Of a stretch of DNA of 64,000 bases, positions 51,776 through 62,100 are shown piece after piece; positions within the stretch are counted from its first letter, which is position 1, and each line of letters begins with the position of its first letter. The notes below the pieces were generated by a model that saw only the letters and a list, made by a program, of their open reading frames with translations, had not been told where the DNA came from and did not search any database. Made by a program: the position numbers and the translations under genes. Source of the DNA: Skeletonema tropicum (taxonomy: Eukaryota > Bacillariophyta > Thalassiosirophyceae > Thalassiosirales > Thalassiosiraceae); NCBI GenBank assembly GCA_037178625.1, contig CM074141.1, positions 558,001 to 622,000 of the forward strand, in the 5' to 3' direction.

Positions 51776-52085
51776 TGGAATCTCCGCATAGTAAATTTAA
51801 CAGAAATTTTAAAGTACGTCAGGTGGTCCCTCTCTGAAGGGGATACATTATCTATGGTTAACTAATGGTGAATAACGAACATGTGATACAAGTTACAAAG
51901 TAGAGCTTGTAAATCTCTATTTCCCTGATCGCACCCCAAGCTGCGACACCTCAAACAGCCAGGATTATTGGCACGGACTCGAACCCAAGACCCACACCAC
52001 AAGGGACTCGAACCCAAGACCCCCCACCACAAGAGAGGCGGTGCTACCACTACACCACACCACCCCCTGGAATCTCCGCATAGTA
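51776..52085 (-). mobile_element. tRNA-derived SINE with 18-bp target-site duplication, copy A
   Basis: A 274-bp body (51794-52067) lies between two 18-bp direct repeats (51776-51793 and 52068-52085, tggaatctccgcatagta). On the minus strand the head reads like the start of a tRNA: A box TGGTGTAGTGG at 52057-52047 and B box GGTTCGAGTCC at 52014-52004, 32 bases apart, with a second B box at 51985-51975. A T-rich end precedes the distal direct repeat. These are the marks of a Pol III-transcribed SINE moved by LINE machinery. It is inserted in the last codons of the RING/Sel1 gene. Confidence 0.8.
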
Positions 52086-52895
52086 TTTTCCAGCAGCAAT
52101 TCTCTGTGGACTTTTCATTGCATCGACGGCAGCCTTGTGTGCACGAAGAGCCATGGCAAAGTCATCTTTGCTGACGAGTCCATCTCTGTAGCACCCCATC
52201 AGCTTTTTAATCGCAGTATCATCTCCAAGGTTGGCAGCGATGATCAAATGCTTCACAGCTCTATCACTTCTACCTTTTCTACCTTCATTCATTGCAAGAT
52301 TGTATCGAGCATATGTGTGGCCTTGAATGGCCGCTTGTTCCAGATGGAATATATTCTTCTTCTCATCCTTCTCGACACCTTGCCCCTTCAAATACATAAT
52401 TGATAGTTTATGATGCGCATCCACATTGCCCAACTCCACTGCCTTTGTCAAATATTTGAACGCACCATCATAGTCACCCTCTTTCCAACAAATGTTACCC
52501 ATTTTATTCAGTGCATTATGATCGTTCGCCTCAACTCTTTTCATCAAATTCTTCTTGATTTCTTCCTCTGTTTCTGGTACTGGGTGTCGGCAGAATGGAC
52601 ATGTAGGTTCGATATTAACTCCTCTCTTGCGTAGCAAATAGGCGTATGAACATCCCTCACATACCACTGTTCCACAGCATGAACTAAGTGCTAATGTTTG
52701 GATCGGAAGGGGCAAGCAACAAATAGGGCAGTCACCACGATCATTACTCTCAGGTTGCTTGAATAATTGATCATAACCAAGCCGTTTCATCATAGTCATA
52801 GCAACCGAGTGTCGGTGAGGGTGTTTCGCTCTGGTTTTATCAATTTTATGAGCAGAATAATTGTTGTATTCGGCTATGGGTGAGAGGAGCAACAA
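52050..52895 (-). CDS. RING-type zinc finger plus Sel1-repeat protein
   Basis: The 281-codon minus-strand frame has an N-terminal Cys-rich module: CPICCLP (about residues 56-62), CCGTVVCEGC and CPFCRHP, spaced like a RING-type or related treble-clef finger but without an obvious ring histidine. From about residue 118 Sel1-like (TPR-related) helical repeats follow, with cores AFKYLTKAVELGNVDAHHKL, HLEQAAIQGHTYARYNLA and AVKHLIIAANLGDDTAIKKL. This architecture is common in diatom genomes and suggests a ubiquitin-ligase-like or scaffold protein; the partner is unknown. Translation may begin at Met33 (52799), closer to the conserved part. The last five codons and the stop come from the inserted SINE. 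A second copy lies at 57755-58248. Confidence 0.75.
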   Translation of the reverse strand: MLLLSPIAEYNNYSAHKIDKTRAKHPHRHSVAMTMMKRLGYDQLFKQPESNDRGDCPICCLPLPIQTLALSSCCGTVVCEGCSYAYLLRKRGVNIEPTCPFCRHPVPETEEEIKKNLMKRVEANDHNALNKMGNICWKEGDYDGAFKYLTKAVELGNVDAHHKLSIMYLKGQGVEKDEKKNIFHLEQAAIQGHTYARYNLAMNEGRKGRSDRAVKHLIIAANLGDDTAIKKLMGCYRDGLVSKDDFAMALRAHKAAVDAMKSPQRIAAGKYYAEIPGGGVV

Positions 52896-54000
52896 GAGGA
52901 GTGGTACGTAGTAGTTCTGCTGACGCTCCGAAATGTGAGGAGATCATTATTTTATGAGAGCCATTATGAGCCTTCCTGCATGCTCTACTGAAGTACAACA
53001 TCGTAGAGATGTGACAGGAGATAGAGAGCAGAGAAGAAGCTCAGGGCATTTCAGCACACACGTTCAACGTTCAACACACTTTTATCTCATCTACTTTGCC
53101 CCTCTTCTCTGGAGAATTTGCATGCACATAAAAAAAAAAATTAACGGAAATCTTAAAGTACGTCATGGTTGGCCCTCCAGGGGCGAAATTATCTACAATT
53201 ATCTAGAGCAATGTCACAAGTTACTACCCTTCGAGTGTAATTAAGCAAATAACCAACAGTTTTTCCATCACCCCGGAATTATCAAAGAGGCAGTGATATG
53301 AAATTCCAAACCAAGTAATGGTAATTTGCATGCACATAGGTAGGTACGTCTACTCGCTTTGCATGCGGTCTGGATGGAGAGGAAGTGTGTCGATGGAGAG
53401 GAAGTGTGTCGACAGGACGTCCTTGGCATTGAGTACCATACCACATGATTATGATGTGACTTGGAACTTGACTAGAGAAGTACTTCGAGTATTGAATACT
53501 CCTATTGACATAGCATAGTAAATTACTCGGAATGTAGACGAGCAGACATCTAAATCTACATCTACATCTCTTTTGCTTTTGTCTTTCTCTTTCCTTTCTC
53601 TTCTGCAATAAACACGCAGAGCAACAGCACAGGGCCTATGGTTATTGTACCACCCCTTTCGAAGATCGAGAAATTGGTCGAGAGACACAATGATACGGTA
53701 GCCTCTCCATCATCATCATATAAAAAAGCAGATGATCGGTGTCGGTGTCGGCCTCGTCTAACCCTAACCACTCAATCTCAATCAGCTCGTCAACAGACTC
53801 ATTGTAGAAAGATGTGCGACCGACGTGAGATGTGTCTTCATTGAGACAACCGCAACGGATCTCCTTTCACCAAGTTTGCAATTGCAAATAGATAGAGGCC
53901 TCTCTCGAGAGGGAAATTAGAAACTATTAGAGTTAGAGAGTCCTCTTTGCACTCTATCTCTATATCCTTCACAGAGTTTGCTAACAATAAATAAATTTAC
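52896..54000. other. Intergenic stretch with a SINE-like insertion, no gene recognised
   Basis: The open frames are short and domain-free. Apart from the insertion at 53115-53338 it contains a doubled 19-bp unit (atggagaggaagtgtgtcg, about 53373-53411) and a short ctacat microsatellite near 53550-53570. Confidence 0.55.
53115..53338 (-). mobile_element. Second SINE-like insertion with 16-bp target-site duplication
   Basis: A 192-bp insert (53131-53322) lies between two identical 16-bp repeats aatttgcatgcacata (53115-53130 and 53323-53338). Its minus-strand 3' part resembles the tail of the SINE at 51794-52067 over roughly 100 bases (shared blocks GTAACTTGT, AGATAAT and TGACGTACTTTAA) and ends in a run of T. 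Its 5' part has no clear A or B box, so it is either 5'-different or a partner LINE tail. Confidence 0.7.
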
Positions 54001-54522
54001 TTAAGGATTAGTACTTATCTGTGTTGCATCGCCGTTGCTGTCTGCCGTACTATCGTCGCTGTTGCTGTTGCTGTTGCTGTTTCCTTTTGCTGGTAAATCC
54101 AAGTCGCCGTTGGAATCATAGAGGTTGTCGCGGATGCCATCTCGAAACAAATCTCTAATAGAAAAATCTCCCACAGACCCGCTGCTGTCTGCTGTATTCT
54201 CACCATCTCGAAACAAATCTCTAATAGAAAAATCTCCCACAGACCCGCTGCTGTCTGCTGTATTCTCACCATCTCGAAACAAATATCCCATAGACAAATC
54301 TCCCACAGACCCGCTGCTGTCTGCTGTATTCTCACCATCTGACAGCAACCTAGGTTTTTTCTTTTGATTCTCGTCCTTGTCCTCGTCCTTGCTCTCCTCA
54401 GACTCGGATGACTCTGACTCTTGTCCATGATTGTCCCCTGAGACAGATGTTCCACTGTCTTGTTGCCCAGTGGCATCGCCCAGGAAATATTCAAGTGCCA
54501 TGAATTCTGAATTTGAATTCAT
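54001..54522 (-). CDS. Low-complexity acidic Ser/Asp-rich protein with 22-residue repeats
   Basis: A 173-codon minus-strand frame. Residues about 30-55 are an acidic Ser/Glu/Asp tract followed by a basic KKKPR patch. Three tandem 66-bp units (54269-54334, 54203-54268, 54137-54202) encode DGENTADSSGSVGD followed by FSIRDLFR or LSMGYLFR; the tail is SN-dipeptide rich and Asp rich. No known domain is recognised. The 66-bp period and conserved translation favour coding, but low complexity makes it uncertain. Another acidic frame lies just upstream (54587-54790) in a different phase and could be an upstream exon of the same gene, lost at the duplication junction. Confidence 0.45.
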   Translation of the reverse strand: MNSNSEFMALEYFLGDATGQQDSGTSVSGDNHGQESESSESEESKDEDKDENQKKKPRLLSDGENTADSSGSVGDLSMGYLFRDGENTADSSGSVGDFSIRDLFRDGENTADSSGSVGDFSIRDLFRDGIRDNLYDSNGDLDLPAKGNSNSNSNSDDSTADSNGDATQISTNP

Positions 54523-54586
54523 CCCTCCATTGTCTCCAATTTTCTATTCTATCATTGACATCATCGTCGTCGTCGTTACGTGTCCT

Positions 54587-54790
54587 CTATTCCTTTGCAT
54601 TTTTTGCTTGCTTTTGCATTTTAGCCAAGACAGCTTCCGACTTCCCACCTTCCCTACCGATTCTTTCAAGAGGGGTAGGATCCTCATCAACGTCATCGTC
54701 ATCATTGGCATCAGGTAGTGCAGCAGCAGGAGCAGTATCATCTTGTGCTTCAAATTCAACTGCAGATGCACCACTATGACTATCATCTTC
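54587..54790 (-). pseudogene. Acidic coding-like fragment cut by the duplication junction
   Basis: The minus-strand frame is rich in Asp/Ala (PDANDDDDVDEDPTPLERIG) and ends KNAKE-stop. Its apparent start codon lies in the 96-bp repeat of duplication copy B, so the true 5' end appears replaced at about 54790. It may have been the upstream exon of the acidic gene at 54001-54522. Confidence 0.3.
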
Positions 54791-55540
54791 TCGCTTGTGG
54801 CCTCTCATCTAAAGCAAGTACAAACCACATACCAATATGTTGGAAGTGGTTTAGTGGCCTTTACATCTAACATAGCATCAGGGAAGTCGCTTGTGGCCTC
54901 TCATCTAAAGCAAGTACAAACCACATACCAATATGTTGGAAGTCGTTTAGTGACCTTTACATCTAACATAGCATCAGGGAAGTCGCTTGTGGCCTCTCAT
55001 CTAAAGCAAGTACAAACCACATACCAATATGTTGGAAGTGGTTTAGTGGCCTTTACATCTAACATAGCATCAGGGAAGTCGCTTGTGGCCTCTCATCTAA
55101 AGCAAGTACAAACCACATACCAATATGTTGGAAGTCGTTTAGTGACCTTTACATCTAACATAGCATCAGGGAAGTCGCTTGTGGCCTCTCATCTAAAGCA
55201 AGTACAAACCACATACCAATATGTTGGAAGTGGTTTAGTGGCCTTTACATCTAACATAGCATCAGTGAAGTCGCTTGTGGCCTCTCATCTAAAGCAAGTA
55301 CAAACCACATACCAATATGTTGGAAGTGGTTTAGTGACCTTTACATCTAACATAGCATCAGGGAAGTCGCTTGTGGCCTCTCATCTAAAGCAAGTACAAA
55401 CCACATACCAATATGTTGGAAGTGGTTTAGTGGCCTTTACATCTAACATAGCATCAGGGAAGTCGCTTGTGGCCTCTCATCTAAAGCAAGTACAAACCAC
55501 ATACCAATATGTTGGAAGTCGTTTAGTGGCCTTTACATCT
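54791..55540 (+). repeat. 96-bp tandem repeat, copy B (about 8 units)
   Basis: The order of unit subtypes matches copy A from the second unit on, including the single agcatcagtg variant unit (about 49551 and 55257), so the array was copied as a block and not re-amplified. Confidence 0.85.
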
Positions 55541-57480
55541 TGGTGGAAGTCACTCGTCCCTCCTTCTATTGGCTGTATCCCCGATTCCCGGCAGATACTT
55601 GATAGCTGTCGCTGGGTGTATTTTTGATCCGGCGCAGCCGGATCAGCTGAAATGCTGGCTGAACGAAGAGAGGAAAGAAAGGAGGGGGGAAGAGGAGGAG
55701 AAAGGGTAGGAGTATGTTGATGTAAGCTATGTTTTGATTTCACTAGCTTTAAAGCTAGTTACACCTGCTTTAGCTCGTGTTAGTAATTGCTGTCATTCTT
55801 TGTTCGGCCCCATTCTGTGCCTTACGATGCTTTACATTATTGCCACATGCTCAGTAGAGGGTATATTACCACATCATCAGATCCATCTGTACCATACGTT
55901 GCACATGACCCCCTGACCTCCACTGTGCACTCAAGCAAATACCCCAAAGACGCTGTATACCTACCAGTATTGCTCGTTTGTGTTCTTGATATCAATCAAG
56001 TTGTGATGCTTCGTCGTTTCTCTCGGCTGATGCTGTACTTTTTGGGAGAATGCTGTCAAAGAATTGCTTCATTGCGCCTTCTGATCCGTCCTCGCTGGAA
56101 TGCATGGGATGCGATCATCGTGTCAGATGTCTTCGTCTAAGCCTCCTCGATGTTATGATTGATTGTCATGCCAGTCGATCTATGTGTAAAAGTGATTCCT
56201 TGTCGTTTCAAATCGTTTTCTGATCCGTACCTTCTATTGTAGTCATCTCTCTTGAGTCCGGCATCAGACATTAGAGTTGCTTTCCATCTTATCCTTCTAT
56301 CTATTACCACTTGACTGTTACTTGATTTGTATTTTTCTACCCTCTGGCGATTTGTACGTGTCTACTCTCTGGTCTGACACTGTTTGTATTTATTTACTAC
56401 TTCTACAACAACGCGTCACTGTGCTACTGGTGTTGTCATAATTGTTGTTATTATCATTCACTGCCGTCTTCGGCGTCACGGCTAGTGATAATCAAATGCG
56501 TCGCTGCAGGAGGTTTCGTTGGCTGCTAGTACTGGTCCTCTCTATGTAATGCTGCATCTATGTGAACCGCAATATTTGCATTTTGTCTATTTTTGCATTC
56601 TGTGAGGTGTTGTCGAATAGCCAATGATTAAATTCACCCAATCGATCAGAATCTGCAAGGTCATCTGCGACGATGACCATTGTTGCATTCCATTCTTTTC
56701 CGTTCATTTGTATTTGCTGACTGCTTGCTTTGTGTGAGTTTGTGACATCGGAGCGAGAGCTGAAGGAACACAAAACGAGCTTGAACTTTCAGAGCAATTT
56801 CCTCGCACTTCTGATTAGCTACGCTTCTCCAAAGATGATAGCGAGAGCAGTTATGACTATATGTATTGACGGCTGCGGCATAAGTAAGTTCTCAAGTCGA
56901 TATTGCCTCCGCTAGAGAGAGTTGTAGGCGAGGTGCGAGGTCGTCATGGTCCTTTGCAAAAGATCCAGTCCAAAATTTGGCGCGCCTCCAAAAGATCCAT
57001 TTTTAGAGGCCGGGCCGGTATTGTTACGGGCGAAAACTGCTTGCCCGTTGTCTCCATCTATCAAATTTGTGTTTAACGAAGTTAGTGTCTCCATCAAATT
57101 TGATGGAGACACCCGCTTTGGTGTAAATTCAGTTATTAGGGAGTAAGCTAGAAAGAGGCGGGTGGAAACGCTGTCTCCATCAAATTTTTTGGCTCCCGCT
57201 GTTTTGCATCTTCCCGATTCCCGAGCTTATCTTCCTGATGGGGCAAACGTGGGCCGTCACCGCACGTAAATAGAACGTACAACCTAAGTGGAGTAGGAGC
57301 AAGTAGGTGTCAGTGTCTCGAACTAAGCCTAGTAAGCCATGTATCTTTTGATGCGAGTACCATACTCCCTCCCTCAGAATAAAATGTCTAGTTCAGTGAG
57401 TGGACAATCAGAGCGACTCTCGCAAGCATATCTTCTACGCAAGTATCTACTGTCGTATAATTTAATCGTTAGTATCGGAT
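55541..57480. other. Non-coding stretch within duplication copy B
   Basis: It matches 49835-51775 and, like it, holds no recognisable gene. Confidence 0.55.
57085..57112. repeat. 28-bp perfect palindrome, copy B
   Basis: It is identical to 51380-51407; one of the three base differences between the copies lies a few bases to its left. Confidence 0.8.
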
Positions 57481-57790
57481 TGGAATCTCCGCATAGTAAA
57501 TTTAACAGAAATTTTAAAGTACGTCAGGTGGTCCCTCTCTGAAGGGGATACATTATCTATGGTTAACTAATGGTGAATAACGAACATGTGATACAAGTTA
57601 CAAAGTAGAGCTTGTAAATCTCTATTTCCCTGATCGCACCCCAAGCTGCGACACCTCAAACAGCCAGGATTATTGGCACGGACTCGAACCCAAGACCCAC
57701 ACCACAAGGGACTCGAACCCAAGACCCCCCACCACAAGAGAGGCGGTGCTACCACTACACCACACCACCCCCTGGAATCTCCGCATAGTA
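57481..57790 (-). mobile_element. tRNA-derived SINE with 18-bp target-site duplication, copy B
   Basis: The direct repeats lie at 57481-57498 and 57773-57790 and the body at 57499-57772. It is identical in structure to the copy A SINE, so the SINE inserted before the segmental duplication. Confidence 0.8.
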
Positions 57791-58248
57791 TTTTCCAGCA
57801 GCAATTCTCTGTGGACTTTTCATTGCATCGACGGCAGCCTTGTGTGCACGAAGAGCCATGGCAAAGTCATCTTTGCTGACGAGTCCATCTCTGTAGCACC
57901 CCATCAGCTTTTTAATCGCAGTATCATCTCCAAGGTTGGCAGCGATGATCAAATGCTTCACAGCTCTATCACTTCTACCTTTTCTACCTTCATTCATTGC
58001 AAGATTGTATCGAGCATATGTGTGGCCTTGAATGGCCGCTTGTTCCAGATGGAATATATTCTTCTTCTCATCCTTCTCGACACCTTGCCCCTTCAAATAC
58101 ATAATTGATAGTTTATGATGCGCATCCACATTGCCCAACTCCACTGCCTTTGTCAAATATTTGAACGCACCATCATAGTCACCCTCTTTCCAACAAATGT
58201 TACCCATTTTATTCAGTGCATTATGATCGTTCGCCTCAACTCTTTTCA
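57755..58248 (-). pseudogene. RING/Sel1 gene copy B, 5' end cut off by LTR retrotransposon
   Basis: The 3' part of the gene, from the Sel1 repeats (KRVEANDHNALNKMGN onward) to the SINE-derived stop, is identical in translation to copy A. The coding sequence is cut at 58248 by the 5' LTR, removing the RING-type module and about 116 residues. The missing part, if present, should lie beyond the 3' LTR outside the window. Confidence 0.85.
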
Positions 58249-58973
58249 TGTTGAGTTATGCATTTCGTACGGGATATTTATGGATTATGGGAAAATGGGA
58301 TCTTTATTTTAGGATATGTGTCTCAATCTTTTTTGATGAGAACTTCAAGATCACGACACGTCGCCTCTCGACGGACGACACTTTTCGCCCATGGCGCTCA
58401 CTTTTTGTAGATAGAAATAAAGAATAAACAACGTGTAGTAGACGAAGCCGACAATGGCGGAGACTTCTCCCAATAATACTTCGATAGTCGGGTAGGATAG
58501 ATGAGCAGATAGCTCCAACATCCAGCTTAATTTGGTATTTGAACTCATCGTTCCAGAATCTTCATACGTCCTTCATCCTTCACTTCCGCCGAGCCACCCG
58601 TCGTTCAGATCAGTGATCCTCGTACCGCAAGTCAACGTCGATGTACGAATATAGATTTCTCAGGCTTTGAGTATTATATAAACAACGTGTAGTAGACGAA
58701 GCCGACAATGGCGGAGACTTCTCCCAATAATACTTCGATAGTCGGGTAGGATAGATGAGCAGATAGCTCCAACATCCAGCTTAATTTGGTATTTGAACTC
58801 ATCGTTCCAGAATCTTCATACGTCCTTCATCCTTCACTTCCGCCGAGCCACCCGTCGTTCAGATCAGTGATCCTCGTACCGCAAGTCAACGTCGATGTAC
58901 GAATATAGATTTCTCAGGCTTTGAGCAGATAATACTCAACTTGAGAGATTATCATTGTCTCGGGTTTACTACA
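58249..58973 (+). repeat. 5' LTR (right end uncertain, 58940-58973)
   Basis: It begins TGTTGAGT. A matching inverted end ACTCAAC lies at about 58934-58940 and an alternative end ACTACA at 58968-58973; the 3' LTR is cut by the window, so the end cannot be fixed. A polyadenylation-like AATAAA lies at 58416-58421 and a TATA-like TATATAAA at about 58675. Confidence 0.75.
58424..58925 (+). repeat. Direct duplication of 248 bp inside the 5' LTR region
   Basis: 58424-58671 and 58678-58925 look identical (offset 254), separated by tattat. The junction creates the TATA-like TATATAAA. Whether the 3' LTR carries the same duplication lies outside the window. Confidence 0.85.
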
Positions 58974-58976
58974 TAG

Positions 58977-58988
58977 CTATCAGACCAC
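58977..58988 (+). promoter_or_regulatory. Possible primer-binding site
   Basis: GCTATCAGACC shares the TATCAGA core with the initiator-Met-tRNA primer site common in copia elements (TGGTATCAGAGC). The match is partial and the LTR end is not fixed. Confidence 0.25.
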
Positions 58989-59120
58989 CGTTGTATTGTC
59001 TGATCAAGCCGGACGTAAGAAATCTAGAGATCATCCTCACGTCACTGATTTAAGTGGATTTCAACTTGCCGGGTTAACACCTCGCTCAACAGAACTTCCT
59101 TTCATACCAAGTGGACACCC

Positions 59121-62100
59121 GTGATAGCTGCTCAATACAGCATAACATCTTTATCTGACGCCAATATCATCATGCAGGAGGATCAACTTTCTTCTTCACG
59201 TGGCGATGTTACTGCCGATGAGGGTTTTGTAGACGCTTCTTTAGAGACCAGGGATGGTAGTCGAGATGCTAATATGGAATCTGATGTACTTCGTAGAGGA
59301 AGGTGGCGGAGACCCTTCTCGTATTTAAAGGGGATATTCGATAGTAATCATTCCATTCCTACTGAAAGGATTGTTTCGATGGTCATGACGGATCATATTC
59401 TTCAGACTGAGTATGACAATGGGTTATCTATTGATCGATGTATGACTTATAACGTATCAGCTGCACTATCTACCGAGATTGCAGGTTTGATTGACGGCGG
59501 TGCCAATGGTGGACTTGCCAACCCGAAGGAGATGAGATTAATTTCCTACTGCTATCCGCCTAGGCATATCAACATTACGGGCGTTGGTGATTTGAATATT
59601 CCACAGTTGAAAATTGGGACCTATGCTGCCAAGGTTCAATTGAGTGATGGAAACTACGTTCTCATGATGTTCCATGAATATGGGGAGCTCAAGAATGGTA
59701 AAACCATCCATTCCAAGATTCAACTCGCTGATAACAGATGCGTCATCCATGACCAACCAGAACTTCTTGGAGGCAAGCAATGCTTGATCACGCTAGAAGG
59801 ACATCAAATTCCCCTAGACTTCTTTGAGAACGGTCTACCCTATCTCAAGATGCAGTATCCAAGTGATGACGACTTGCTTCTTCCCACTGTCCTTATGACT
59901 CGTGACGTTCCTTGGGACCCATCTAGATATGATACGAACAAGTCTACCAAGGTACCCATCATCGACCCTCAAGAGAGTGCCTACTTGTCGACTCCGGTAC
60001 ATCCTAATACTAACCAATATGGGGAGTTCATCACTACGAACTATGGGGAGCAGGAATTTGGAGATCCTATTCAAGATCTACTATCGGTGTCTCAAGGTTA
60101 TGAACGGAGAGTGGTATCTACCGGTGAACTTCTACCAATGCCTATGGACCCTATTCATTGTGCGTTTGAAATGGCCTTTCCTGTTGAGTGTTACTCCAAT
60201 GTTTACGAGTGTTACTCCACACTTGGCAATCTCAACTGTCACTTCGCACAACAGCGTCTTGACCCCATTCAATACCAAGAGTATCGCAAGTATTTTCTCA
60301 ATGTGCCTGCATCCACCGTCCGCAGTACTTTCGACTCCACCACACAGTACTACCGCATGGTTCCTAACACCAACAAATTTATGACATACCGATCACCATA
60401 TCCAGCACTCAATGTCTTTCGCCGCCATGAGATTGTTTTTACTGATACTGTCTTCGCCGACGTAACAGCATGGGGAGGTATTAATGCCGCTCAAGTGTTT
60501 GCAGGAAAGATGTCCAGGTACATTTCTGTTCACGGATGCAAAACTGATGGAGATTTTGCGCGTTGCCTTGAGGATGAGATTCGCAAACGTGGTGCTATGG
60601 ACAAACTTGGATCCGACAGAGCAAAGGCAGAGATCAGCAAGAAGGTTCAGGATATTTTACGCACTCTTTTCATCGATGATTGGCAATCGGAACCACACTA
60701 TCACCATCAGAATTTCGTTGAAAGGATGATTGGGGAGCTCAAGAAATTCGCCAATTGGGTATTGAATTGGTCTGATGCACCTGTCGAATCTTGGTACGAG
60801 GCTTTTGAATATGTCACGTTCATTATGAATAGAACTGCGAAGCAATTTCTGAATTGGAGGACTCCTGTCGAGGCTCTTACTGGACAAACTCCAGACATTT
60901 CTATGCTCACGCATTTCACTTTCTGGGAACCTGTTGGTATTGGGAACTATCGAGGATCTGGCAAGAACTTTCCTTCTGAATCCAACGAAATTATTGTTCG
61001 TTTTATTGGATACGCCGAAGACGTCGGACACAGCTGTACTTTCAAGGTCTTTAACGAACAGACTCAGGAGATCCTCTACCGATCTAGTCTCAGGAAGCTT
61101 GACCCGGAAACAGACATTCTCAATATTCCTCCTTACGATCCTAAGCCGAAGGACATCGATGACGAAGGCATCGCAGAGATAGTGAAGACACGTGATATGG
61201 GAGATCCAAATCTCAAGAGGACGGCGATGTTTTCTCCAGACGAACTTCTTGGTAGAACTTTTCTCATGAGGCATAATGAGGATGGTACTCGCAACAGGGC
61301 AACCATTATTGATTATGAGGAGATTGACGTGGATGAATACGAGGAGGCGATGGACGAGTTCAACCGCAACTTGGAGAGTCAAGGACCAAGACATAGATTC
61401 AAGGTCAAGGTGGGAGGTACAGAGCTAGAGGATTATGTGGAGTGGAATGATATGTGTGAATTCATTGAAGAACAGATTCAGCATGAGGATAAGACCTGGA
61501 ATTTCAGGAAGATCATTGGTCATAAGAGAGCTTTGAAGCGGGGAGAGATACCTCAAGTGCTCATTCTCTGGGAGTCTGGGGAGATTACCTACGAACCTAT
61601 CAACGTCATCTACGACACCAACAACTTTCTCATTGCGGAATATGCTATGGAGAACGGTCTACTGGATGAATGGCAGAAGCAGTGTCCAAGGTTGAAGTTG
61701 AAGAAACTTGCGAATAACTCGAAGAAACTGATGCGTATGGTGAACGAAGCAAAACGAAAGAGCTTCAAGAATACTCCTATATACATGTTTGGAGTGAAGG
61801 TTCCGAGGAATCACGAGCAAGCAGTGCAGTTTGACGAGGAGAATGGCAATACTCTTTGGCAGGATGCAGAAAAGAAGGAGATCGATCAGATGTTCGAGTA
61901 CAATGTCTTTGATGATCGAGGACATCGGAGTACCACCCGAGAACCACCAGGCTACAAGAAGATTAGACTTCACATTGTATATGCTTGCAAGCATGATGGA
62001 AGGAGAAAGGCTAGGATTGTCGCTGGTGGACATCTTACTGATGCACCGTTGGAAAGTGTATACTCTGGGGTTGTTTCTCTTCGTGGTATTAGACTCATTG

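Larger units (their letters stand above)
49110..52543. repeat. Segmental duplication, copy A (~3.4 kb)
   Basis: This segment matches 54790-58248 at a constant offset of 5706, then 5705 after a one-base difference near 50440. I found only three differences over 3.4 kb: that indel, an a/c change near 50595, and g/a near 51370. It includes the 96-bp repeats, the palindrome, the SINE and the 3' part of the RING/Sel1 gene. Confidence 0.9.
54790..58248. repeat. Segmental duplication, copy B (~3.46 kb)
   Basis: This is the near-identical partner of 49110-52543. Its left edge falls inside a 96-bp repeat unit, directly against acidic-gene sequence. On the right the homology is cut at 58248 by the LTR retrotransposon. 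Confidence 0.9.

Noticed and set aside
51975..52067. A functional tRNA gene on the minus strand
   Set aside because: A and B boxes are present, but the B box is duplicated, the acceptor and T stems pair poorly, and the segment lies inside an 18-bp target duplication with a T-rich tail, so a SINE fits better.
53282..53844. Several overlapping 60-108-codon frames on both strands
   Set aside because: Low-complexity Arg/Lys-rich translations of microsatellite-like sequence without domains.
58351..58548. 65-codon minus-strand frame in the LTR (again at 63702-63899)
   Set aside because: It lies within LTR control sequence and is repeated only because the LTR is repeated.
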